From Carnegiea gigantea (taxonomy: Eukaryota > Streptophyta > Magnoliopsida > Caryophyllales > Cactaceae), in contig JAKOGI010000079.1 of assembly GCA_029747015.1 (NCBI GenBank), forward strand, positions 1,109,001 to 1,173,000: a stretch of DNA of 64,000 bases. Reading direction: 5' to 3'. A model generated the notes under the pieces. It had not been told where the DNA came from and did no database searches. It saw only the letters and a list, made by a program, of their open reading frames with translations. Position numbers and translations under genes: made by a program. Below are positions 12,921-25,445 of the stretch, piece after piece; the first letter of the stretch is position 1; each line of letters starts with the position of its first letter.

Positions 12921-15900
12921 TCTTGTAACGCAATGTTGTGCAATTCAATCAACAACCCAGATTAGTAATCCAAAAACCCTTCCTGTGTTTGCACTGAACC
13001 AGCAAAATCATGCAAGAAAAGGGGGTTTCAAATAATCTTTTCGACTTTTTGGATATGGGAAACGAATATAAATCGGTTTTTTCCTGATATTCTTTTCTGG
13101 GGTTATGCAGAGGGTTTAATATCAGTAGAAATCAGCGAAATTTAGGCCTTGCATTGTATCACTCTCATTGTATATGGGAAAACAGAGAATTTGGGACAGG
13201 CTGGGATGACAATGAAAAAGAAAGACGTTGATAGAGAGCCGCCATCGACCAGCAACGACGTGTTTGACGATAACTCGGGAGCGAAAATCCGGTTAGTTGG
13301 ATTTTATTTCAACAGAGAGCTGTGAAACAGCTGTTATGGGCAAAATCCCACTAAACAGTGGGCATTGCAATTTCTCATTTGTTCTTTGATTTTTGCCTCT
13401 TTTTTGGGGGGTGTTCGGTTAATTCTCTATTTCTCTCACAGTTGGAAAATCTAAGTTATTAATAAGGACTCACTCAATTGTCCCGATGACATAAGTAACT
13501 TGAATTGTTAATTTGATAGTAACTAGTTGTCGATTTTTAATATTAGTATTTTAAGATTAATGACTAAATATTTATAGATTGACCATCGATTAACACATTA
13601 TGTCATAATATACTCAATCTCAAATAGTGCCTGCAATGTAACAATAGGGTACTTCTAAATTAACTATTCACATAGTCCTTATCTTACCATTTGGGATTTA
13701 GCATGTGTCGTTTTTATTCTTTATCAACTACTTCAACTCCTATTACTTATGAGTTATAATGTTTCCGTCATAATTTCGACTTTGGTGATCCATTGATTTT
13801 GTGGTAATCTTTGGCTAGTTAATTAGTTTAAACGGTACTGTGAGACTTATTTTAGAAATATTATATCGTATATAATATATGTGCTTACTTGAACAATCTA
13901 ACTTGTGAAAAACGAGGGAACAAATGGTGATAGAGATTGACATTTCTACAAAATTCCCTATGCAAACCCTATACATTAACCTCTCCACCCCCCCAAAAAA
14001 AACACAACCAACGATATTGGCTTCTTTTTTTTTTTTTTCAAAGCCGATACAGTTATAAACACTATATTTAACTTTTGTGTGCTTAATATTCATGCTTCTA
14101 ACCATAAGCATCAATTCAAATACTCAATGCTATTTATAAGCGACATACTGGTCATTTGATGTGAATGTTTTTGAAAGTTAGATTCGGATAGTTGGACCTA
14201 CATGTTATTATCTTTGCAATCTTGTATCCATAACAAATATCGTTTAACCAGACTTGCATAGGTTCTTATGTACTTGAAATATGCACTTCCATAGTAACAT
14301 ATCAAAATTGGCTGGTTCAAAGAAAAGATATACTGATAACCATTCATATAAGTAACATTCCAGTATATAAAGTTAATATAATTCACTTAATTGGTAGATG
14401 CAAAAAATAAAATAAAAATTGCTTTACTAAGTCTAACACCACAACACATGTAGAATTTCGAGTAAATAATTGATACGGTAAACGTTCACCAAGAATGAAG
14501 CATACAAAGATATTAAAAGAAAAAAAAAACAAAGATTTTGGTTAATCATGAATTTTAGACATCAGCTGGATAAAAGTGTAAAACAACACGCACAAGTTCA
14601 ATACTTTACAATACTATTGAAGCATAATTTCCATACCTCAAACACGTCATACAGGACATGTTATTAATACATGATACCTCTAAGCATAATATAATGATAA
14701 TGTATATTAAACACCTTAGCGCATGCACTCTTACTTACCAAATATATATATTTTTCTAACATGTATTTGTCATACTGACAATTCTTAATATATGGCGTTA
14801 ATATCTAGGTTTTTGAACATTTGATCTTCCATATCATACATACAGTGCTAGTTGTCAGCCTATCATTGGCTCATGTTGTTAATAAATACATGACTTCTTG
14901 TATTTATTCAACGTCAAAATTTGCAAAAGCAAGTATAAGAACAACATGAAGACACCATTTCTTCATGAATAACTTTTAATTTATTCATTAAAATTTAAAT
15001 ATATTTATAATATTGTAAAATCTCCCACTGAAATATTTACTATAAAAGAAATATTTTAAAATTTGTTTTATACATTGCACTAACACAAAAATACTAATTA
15101 TCATACTTCATAACGAATCATAATGACGTGTTAATTGGAAGCAACAATAACTGATCAATGAAATTTATCAGGAACATGATGAATGTCTCTTAAGTCAATT
15201 TGCATATGTTCGTCTTCACTGTCAAGGGAATTCTATTAGTTGTTTGGGACTAACATTTGCACAACCTTGAGATTGATTTGGAAAAAAATAACTCGTTGAT
15301 CGGCTATGAGCAGACCACCTACATGTAAATAAAGAAAATTGTTAAAATTATAGACTTGTTGGAGCAAAGTCCGGCCATCAATCCAGACCGTGCAAAGATG
15401 TCCATTAACCTTTTCTTTTTTGCGATACTAGCAATTTTTTACAAGACCAGATAAATATCAGTAGATATCCTCCATAAAAATATTTAGATAACATTGGAAT
15501 TGGTTGAAAACTTCAATTTTGCTAAACTGAAGCGACAACCGACGATGACGACATTAACTAGAAGTCAGAAAAACACTGTTTGTTTTTTGTTTTTTTTTTA
15601 ATCCAATGATCATGCCTTAATCACATATACTGACATAAAGACATGGTTCACTATGTTTAGCATACCAATGTTTCTTTGGACATTTGACTTTAGCTATGTT
15701 TATTGTGTACTCAATTGTTTTTAACTATTCTCAACTCATCCATTTGTTCTTTACGATAAATTCAGTAGGTATGATCTTTGCATTGAATAAGCCTTGCAAA
15801 AATAAATTATAAATCCATATATAAACCGACACTTGAAATAAAATTAACACGAAGCAGACTTCGAACTTGGAATGACCCATACTGAATCGAATTCGACTTA

Positions 15901-16461
15901 AACATAAATTTTCAAAATTAATTTATCTTTTGCAAGACAAACTCACAAACATCAACTAATAATAAGTCAGTTAAAATAAACAATGACCCAATCAAAAATC
16001 AAGGTCAAATTAAATCTGATTAACCGAACATGTTTATATGTGATGCATAGGTAATCTAACCCAAAATCGAACCTAATGATACATTTGTGTGCCCAAGTGC
16101 GAAGATCCTGTATGTTTATGTCCCTGTTAATTTTCATGCATTTCGTTTGATTTATTTTATTTTTTTATAAAAAGAGTCAATTTCCAGGACCGAAACGGCA
16201 CGTTTGCCACGTCACGACACAGCCTGCACTACGTTTCTGCTGAACTCCGCGAAATCAAATTTAACGCCAACTTCGGAGCAAACAGGGAAGAACACCATCG
16301 CCCCTAGGGCTAGGGCACGAAACCTTCATCTAATTTGTTTCTCCGACGCTCAATTGGAGGGCATTAGAAGGATGAGATAAAAATTGAGAAGGAATACATG
16401 ATCCTCCCATTGGTAGTTTCTGTCCATCTTCTTTGAATTACGAGCTCTGGCCAAAGTTCTA
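12921..16461. other. Divergent spacer between GCN2 and MED25
   Basis: About 3.5 kb separate the two start codons. The first 400 bp or so next to GCN2 and the last 300 bp next to MED25 are less AT-rich and probably hold the two 5' leaders. The middle (about 13450-16150) is strongly AT-rich, with short A/T runs and no open frame that looks coding. I see no recognisable gene or intact element in it. Confidence 0.6.
16206..16215. promoter_or_regulatory. ACGT-core (hybrid G/C-box) motif upstream of MED25
   Basis: The decamer gccacgtcac contains the CACGTCA core typical of bZIP-bound plant elements. It lies about 250 bp before the MED25 start codon, next to further cacg/cgtc words. This is a motif match only; no function is shown by the sequence. 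Confidence 0.3.
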
Positions 16462-16754
16462 ATGGCGGAGAAGCAGCTGATCATCGTCGTCGAGGGGACT
16501 GCTGCCATGGGTCCCTTCTGGAACACCGTTGTTTCGGATTACCTTGAAAAGATCATCAGGTTAGGGTTTTACTCTTCCCCAATTTGTTTCGTGATTGGGT
16601 GTTTGTTGTTGCTTGTTTTCTAGCTGTGTGCGAATTTTGCAAATTGAACTACGACGCGATGACCATGTTGGTTTTCAGAATCTGGATTTCTTAATTAGCG
16701 ATTCTAGGACTTAGTGACTGTGCTGGGACTTCGGAATGAAATTAAAATAGAGGA

Positions 16755-16802
<48 letters not shown>

Positions 16803-16980
16803 TGAGTATGCTGGGTTGTTTGGTCAGTCATTTAGCAGGATTTTTGATTTGCTTCCACCTCTTGTATTTATATATTTTTTGGAAAGGCAGCCAAGAAATT
16901 AATTGTAATGTGTACAACATAAGTGACTGATGCAATGAACAACCATCCATTATTCAAAATCTCTGCGCCCCCTCTTCTCC

Positions 16981-17012
<32 letters not shown>

Positions 17013-20000
17013 GAAAAAGTGGAAAAAAGGTTGAGAATAGGCAGCCGGTGATGTCAATTGTTTGATTGAGGTATATACATTATGATGCAGTCCCCTTCCA
17101 CCCCCCCCACCCAAAAAATTAACTTATGAAGGAAGAAGAAGCATAGGCTGGCGTAAATTTGACGGATTGAGCCACTGAGGTGTATAGACTTGGTAGTACT
17201 GAACATTTCGAATTGTACCTAAATAATATTAATATGTGTTAATATTTTGCTGCATATGTTATATGTAGGTGTATTTGTGGAAATGAGATGACAGCTCAGG
17301 TATATTAACTATTATGCTTCATTTACCTGATATCCTCATCTCTTCGTGCATTCTTATTTTTGGCTTATGCAAGAGTTACATTGCATTTTTTATTTTGCTT
17401 TTGTTTTCCAGTATGTGCTGGAATCTAGTTATATTCTAGATGGTCCTTCTGATGACACTTTTAATCTTTTTCTCAGGTGTGGTTAGCGGTTACTTTTATT
17501 TTTGTTGAGCATCCTGAAGTCTATTTATTTATTTATTTATTTAGTTGGTTATGCAACAGACTGAATATGACATGGTAGTTGTCCCCTATCTTTATCTGTT
17601 CTCTGATGCCTGTCTTTTCTCAAGTTCCTGGTATTTACAGATTCTTTGTTTTCCAATTCGAGGTGCACAAGACAAACCTGAAAAACCCTAAACGTTATGT
17701 CCCCACTTATGAATTCCTTTTATTTTTAGCAAAAGATCACCCTTTACTTTTTTGTCACATGAAAGAAGACGCCAGATGAGAGGTCGTGTGTAGTGATAGC
17801 TGTAGTTAGCTGTGGGTCATTCTTATGACCTATCATAAAGTTACTAAAGTAGTTAGCTAAAGATCACTCTTGCTCTTCGAAACATTAAAGTCATAGTACT
17901 GCTTCTCACAGGGGCTTTCATGTGCACATGTGCAGGCACATACATATGCACATTTGCATGTAACATGTATGATTTGTTTCTGTTGTTTTGAGGGCAGGTA
18001 TCCCTGCTGTGTCCTTTGTTTGTTTTGTTTTTTGACCATCTGTGTTTTCATGGCCTTAGACTTTGATACTCCATGTAATATTTCTAAGCTTCATCTTGGG
18101 CATCATTTACCTAATTCCTGTCTATTTACTCCTTTATTTGCAAGATACAGAAGCCTAATGCCTCAGCTGCTTCTAGTTCAATCTTTGAGTTTGCCTTGGT
18201 CATGTTCAATACACATGGACCTTATTCTGGTATGTGTGTAGGAATTTGCGCATATGAAATTCCTGGTTTGCTGACTGTGTACTTGATTATTTAGCATTAG
18301 AGGGATATATGCCTTATAAAGTTTTGTTTTGCATTTGGGGTTCCTTTTTGAAGGCCAACAAACACATAATGTTATCCGTTAAACCCTGTTCTCCATTTTG
18401 CATTGATGAATTTCAGTACTTTCGATTTTTGTGCTAAACTTTGGTCCATTTTTTATATTGTGGTTTTGGGGATTTGGTTCTTTACGGAATGAAATTCAAT
18501 ACCGTGTTCTTTTCTTTTTTACTTTGTTGCTTGAATGTAAAAAGGATGTTAAACTAACCGCTCATTGAAGTTTCTGATGGTTTTACTACATGGTTTGAAA
18601 CTTTGAGTCTGTTGCCCGACTGTTGGAACTTGTGAACTTGTTACTGGGTAGTTTACAATGGCAGCTGCCATCATCTTTCCATGCTGGTATTGGCATCTAG
18701 TTAATTACAAGAAGAACTTAGTATTCAGCAATTATTGCAAAACAAATATCTGATATTTTTCACTCATTTATCCAGCTTCGCTTGTTCAACGAAGTGGGTG
18801 GACGAGAGATGTAGATAATTTTCTGGGGTGGCTGTCGTCATTATCATTTTCAGGTGGTGGTTGGAATGATGTTGCGACTGCAGAAGGGCTGGCTGAGGCT
18901 TTAATGGTATGATTTATGATATCTGTTTTCTGGGGCTCTTGTTTCTATTTGGTATGGTGGTTGTTATCGGTTGTCCTCATTATATTTGAATCTATGCATT
19001 GCTGTTATACTTAATTTAACCTTTTTATGATAATTAATCAAAAGTTGTATTGAGAAGACACTAGGGGGATGTCACCCATGTACAAAAGGAGGCAATTATA
19101 AAATAAAATCATGCGGTTAGTCAAGCTCTCTACGATAATCATATCGACAAAATCCAAAAAGGTCAACTTTGTACCATGATTGAGAACTTGACACCAACTA
19201 ACAAAGTTCCCAAAAATAAAGTTTGAAATCATCACTAGTCCTAGCCTTGCACTCAAAAATTCTCAAAAATCTGGCAATTCCTCTCCTTACAAGTGCTCCA
19301 CCAAAGAGCCAAAGGCATCAACTTCTAAACACCGTCCAAACACCTAGGATCCAACCCTTCTTTTACCTTCTTCTCCAAGCCACCAACACATCTCTTATGA
19401 TTAGACGTTGCACCCAACTAACCCCTCTCAAAGAAGGAGACAAGTGCCACTAAGCGGAGACCAACAACACCACCTCCCAGTGTGGATCCCGCTTCCGCAG
19501 GGTCTGGGGATACCCATCGACAATAATGAAAAGGTACTCTTCCTCCCCAAAGCACATGGGACATCTGCCAGCCAACTTGAAGTTTATCCTTTTAAGCAAG
19601 TCCTCCGTTGGAAACTCTCCTTTCGTGGCTGCCCAAACAATAAAGCATGCTTTGGTGGGAGTTGTCGACTTCTAAATCACATTTTATTTTCCAAGCATAT
19701 TCTTTTGTTTAAAACTCACATTTGATTTTCTCTGTTGGGAATTATGTTTGGCTGACATTGGGGGACACTTACAGGGAAGTTGGATGCATATTTCTTTTTG
19801 GTCTTTTGAATTTTCCCTAAGTGGTATTGAAGACTGCCATAGCTTTTATGCCCTACTTTGTTATGCTTATGTTGAAGGCATTCTGGAACATTTATGATAG
19901 CAATGAGGCAATGTCTTATTCTTCTCTTTCGTCATCGTAGCTACTAATATATGCTTTTGGAATATATAAAGGGTTTGGGATGCCAAGAATTTCATCTTTA

Positions 20001-23000
20001 GGGGTATGGGAATAATAAGATTTTTACGTTTGGTGCCTGAGGCTGCAGCGCTAATCTTTGGTATATTTATTTCTAATTTACAACCACCTACTCAATTAAA
20101 CTCTGACTTGCCGATTAGATGACATGGAAGTTCAATATTGCGGGTGGATGGTAGATTTTCCTTCACTTTTTCTAGCGCCATTGTCCTCCTGGGCTAAGTA
20201 AGCTATGTCATGGCTTCCTGAACTTTGGGCACCTTTATTTTATCTATAGGAGAATCGAGTTATATACACTTTTACTCATTGATATGATACATGATGGTTT
20301 ACTTCTCATATATGGATAGTCCATCTTCACTTTTCTTGGACCATCCTCCACGGGTGATATCACTTGATCAAATCATCAAGTCTATTGTCATTGCCTCAAT
20401 AGTGGCATATAAAAAATAAACACCTGGAAATGTCCTGCTAAATTTAAAAAGGTGGGTTATTTATTATTTATTTTTGATGAGTTATCAAAAGTTATATTAA
20501 GAAAACACCAAGGGGATGTCATCCATCAAGGCAATTGCAAAAATCATAATGTCATCAAACTCTCATGCATAGTGTCATCTACAAATTTTTAAAAAAATCA
20601 AATTATTTCTACCTTTGAGCACAACAATGCAACTATACAAAATTGTCAAAAAGTATAACTTGAAGTCCTGAAAAGGAATAACTTTGTTCTCAAAATATGT
20701 TGATTTATCTCCTTTCAAGTAGCACCACAAATAACCAATGAAACACTATTCCAACTCCAATGACCCAACTCCTTTCCAAGTTCTCCTCCAGTGCACCAAC
20801 ACATCTTTGATGTTAGATAGTTGGACTCAACTAAGCCCCGTCAAGGAAAGAGACAAATGCCAAAGTGAAGAGACCCACTGCTAATGAACAAGGAGATGAT
20901 CCACCAATTCTTCCTTGTCAAAACAGATTATTCCCATCTAAAAAGTTTAAAAAGTCAATTATTCTCACCCAATAACCTCAAAGGTAGAATTAATGGTGTC
21001 CAAAAGTTCATATAAAAATCCACAGCATTTACGACCTTTAAATATGTATAAATTTTAGAATAAATAACATATCCTTGTTATTGGAAATTTGGGTGGAATG
21101 GCTTAATTATATTCCTAATATGCATAATAGTACATATGGCATGAGCATTTGGGAAGTTATCACAAAAGGGCGGTATTGATTCTATCATCATATTGCCTAT
21201 GAGGTTGGTATTGTCTCAATCTTCTTCGGGAACCATAAATGGTGTGACAAGATTCCTTGGAGAGATTGCTTCCCTACACCCTACGCACTTGTTACTACTG
21301 GAAATGGTCATGTTTATTATTGTTATGAGCAAAGTTTGAATTTATGTGTTTACTCGCCTGCATTTGTTTGAGATAGCTTCCTAAAGGACTATTGCATTGC
21401 TCACCTCTTTGGTATGCTTGATTTCATCTCTATAATGTGTTTCCCTTGCAAAGTAAAATGGAATCTCACAGGCATCAGAAAACTCACGGTGAAATCTTCT
21501 GGAGCTATTTTCCACCTTTTGTCTACTCCAAATCCTCCGTCTTCAGTTAATGAGTTCCCATGGAAGATCATTTGGAAGACTATTGCTCTGTTGAACATGT
21601 CCTTTTTCGTGTTGGAGGAAATGCTAGATTTTGACTTGTGACAATTTACAAAAGAGGGAAAGATTTTTGGTTAATTAGTATTTCATGTACAAAGGAGGTC
21701 TAGAATCCATAGCACTTCTCCTTTGCCCCTTTGCTAAACCTCTTCAAGAGTTAGTTGTGAGTTGTGTGGGCCATTCTTGGGTTGACAAACCCAGTTAAGC
21801 ATAAGTTATTGGGATGGGAGGGTTTCTTCGGAAGAAAAGTCAAATTTAAAGTCATTGGAGCCCTTCCTCATGCTATCTTTTCTATGATTTAGTTGGCGAG
21901 CAATAGGGGGCGCTGGATGGTATGAAATTCTCTGAGCATATAAAAAACGAGCAGCTCAAGAATTGTACTTTTGGGAGGGGGGATATTGTTGCTCTTTCAT
22001 TGATGTAATTGATTTTCATATAGCATTTTTTCTTTTGGTGTTGTAATTAGCTTTTTCCGGGATGCTTGATTAGCATCCATTCTTTTTGGATCATCTACTC
22101 TAAATGAATGTGTGTTAACACCCCCCTCCCCCGGCTTTTTGGAAAACTTGTTTTTAGGATAAAAACATTAATGCTTACTCAGGAATGGAATATTTGGTCT
22201 TGTAGGTTTTAAGGGCTAGAGAGACATTAACTCAATGTCTTATTCCTCTGATATGGCATGTCTCCTCTGTTGTTCTTTAATAAGGACTAAAGATGAACAT
22301 TGTAATTTATAATGCTTACAAGGGGGTGTCAGTCATCGTATTCAAAAGTAGTACGGCTAAGGCCATTGTCATTGATGCACACGGTAAGGGGAGATAGGAG
22401 GAGCTGAAAGACAGTATTGTGGGTGTTTCTTTTTTGAAGCTTCCCTTTTTGGTAGTTCATCATATGGGTAAGTTTGTGCTCACACATGACTTCCTCACAT
22501 CACACCCTCCCTTGCAGGGGATGCATATTGGGTTTGTTCTTGTTGGTTTATTGCATGAGTGACCTGTTTGTGTGTATTTAATAACAATTTTTCTTTGGTA
22601 GTTCTCATCAAGCTAATTCAAACATCATAGTGCTACACATGTGAAGAAAGCATTGTCATACTGCATTAGGAGGCATAGGCATGCTACTACTTGGCAGTAT
22701 CTCTAGCTGTGCCCTTTGAGCTCTGACAATATTTAGCTGCATGTCAGATGTTTGCTGTACCGCAAAATGGGTACAAGGCTCAGCAGAGTTTGGAAGGAAA
22801 AAGGCACTGTGTTCTAGTTTCTGCTAGCAACCCTTATCCATTACCAACACCAGTTTATCGGCCAGCAATTGAAAATTTGGAGCAGGGTGAAAATGGTGAA
22901 GCACAAACTGAAAATCTTTTATATGATGCTGAAACAGTGGCTAAGTGGTTTGGTCAGGTGCTTAAGCGGAACTTGGATTTATCTGTCAGCCATCCTTTTT

Positions 23001-25414
23001 TCTATATACATATATGATATTCGTATTTTTAAGGCGACGTGCATCATCCATTATTTCCGACTTTTGATTGCAGTGTTCTGTCTCTCTGTCGATTATTTGT
23101 CCAAAACAGCTGCCAAAGCTTAAATCCATATATAATGCGGTAAGCCAATGACTTTATAGTTCATTTTGTTTGATGAGTCAATGTCTTCGCAGTTCATGCA
23201 CTGCAAATTATATATTTTCAAGATTGTCTTATTTGTGCATTTATCTTTTTTTTTTTTTTTTTGGGGGGGGGGGGAGGGTGGTGGCTTATACTATTTTGAA
23301 TGTAAGAAAGTGCTTAATAATAGAAATTGGGCTAGTTATGATCTGTGATCTGTCTGTGGATGTACCTGTAGCATTGTTCTACATTAGCTTGGTGTCAGAG
23401 CTCTCTGGACCATGGCACTGTTCTTTCTTTCTTTTATTTTTTTTGGGGGGGGGGGGGCAGGGGCTGTTGCAGCCTCCCTGGCCCACTGCTGTGAGTTTCT
23501 GGTGCTATGCAGTGATTCCTCTAAAGTGTAGCCAAGCTCAGTTTTCTGCCTTGGTTATTAGGAACTGGCTACAGTCTTTTATTCTTTTCCCCATATCCAT
23601 TTCTGTTTTTTAGCATTTGTTCAGAAATCAAAGGCCACCCCAAAAGAAAAGCCAATTCCATCTTATTCTCCCCCCCCCCCCCAAAAAAAAGGGAAAAAGA
23701 AACAAGAAATGGCTTTGGACTTTAGGCAAACTTGGTTCTTCTTCTCAAAGAATGAATTGGAGTGGAGATTTTAAGGGTCAAATGATGATTGGGAGTGGGA
23801 TAATGATGTATAGGATCCAAAATAGTCATGAAAATTCTGCGAAACTATCAGCCACTTCAGAGCCTCTAGTGACTGCAATTAATGCTATACTTATGTAGAC
23901 GAAAGCTGATTTGGAGCAGAGCGAATCCACCTTTTTCCGGAACATTGCTTAAAGTACAGCCTATTGAAGCTATATTTTTCCTTCTGTACAGAAAGGACAC
24001 TCATGTTTGCTTGAGGAGCTTTCAACAACCACTGTTTTGGTTTGCTTCCTGCTATTTGTTAAAGCTCAAAGACTTGTCTGAGTTTTTCAAACAAGTTCAG
24101 AAAGATGGACATGGAATCACTAGAGCAGATCATGGCAAATATTTTTATGGACATCACTAGTGCATTGCATTAAGTATTTTAGGATGATACCATGCTTTGG
24201 ATTTTATGTTCTGGTTAAAATATTCAATTAGGGTTTGGAAACTTTGATAATATTTTATTATAATAATATTTTTCTTTCGCAAAACATAATCTAAAAAAGT
24301 AATATTTTTATTATGTTAGGATGTTAGAATATGGTTTCATCTTATGTTTTGTCCAATTCTATTTCGGGACACCTCTATGCATGGGAGGGGTTTTTTGGTA
24401 AAAAAGCGAAGAAGAAGATTGCTAGATTATTTCCTCATGCAATTTTTTGGAGCATTTGGCGTGAAAGAAATAGAGGAGTCTTTGAGGATATGGAGATGCC
24501 ACTTCAATATTTTAAAGATTATTTCATCAAGGCTCTCTATTTTTGGGACAAAGGGATCTTTTGTTACTCTTCTCTTGATCTCTTATATTTTGTGGATTCT
24601 GTGCATATGGGATGTGTATAGCCTTTTGTAGGATGCTATCTTTGCATTCAGTCTTTTGTTAATGAAATATATCTATTCTTTTCCTGATAAAAAAAAATAG
24701 GCCATTGTAAATCATAAGTTGTCAAATTGAATTATTTAAATTTGAGTTTGATTGATAGTTGAAAATATTATTGGAACTTAGTTCTGATGAATACGTTGCA
24801 GGGTAAGCGCGACCAGAGATCGGCTGATACACCTGTTGATATTAAACAGCCTAACTTCCTCGTCCTTATATCCGATAGCTTCATGGAGGCCCGTGCTGCT
24901 CTAAGCCGGACTGGCTTGGCAACAAGTCACAACCCCGTTGCGGCTTTACCGCCTTGCTCAGGCCCTGCTACTTCTTTGCCTCCAGGTGGTTATTTTAGTA
25001 TTCATCGTGGGCTTGATTTCTTGATTATTAGATAATTATAGTGTTATTGCTATTCACCAGGCCGGATTGATTTTATGCTTATTGCATGTCTTTTCATGTC
25101 ATTTGGTTTTCTAAGTTATTGACTTCTGTCATGCATGCATGACTTGGTCAGTTTTGGCATTATTACCACCCTTTCTAGTGCTTCCTCATTCTTCTTCCTT
25201 ATTCAGCACTTTGACTTCACTGTTTTACAGATTATGCATTAGTTGGCATTAATGAATATAAGGTGTTATATTTTCACAGTAATAGTAAACTTGGTAATAG
25301 ATGCGTTCCTCGACTTCCTGGTATCTCAGCAAGTTTAGCATGACTATTTCTTTTATTATTATTTTTTTCCTTCTGGTTTGGCAGTTGCAGTTCTCTCTCT
25401 CCCCCCCCTTCTTT

Positions 25415-25445
<31 letters not shown>

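Noticed and set aside
17411..17480. Exon-like segment after 'ttttccag' in a MED25 intron
   Set aside because: The phase-correct continuation of the vWA domain is at 18151-18229; this segment does not match the protein and would break the frame.
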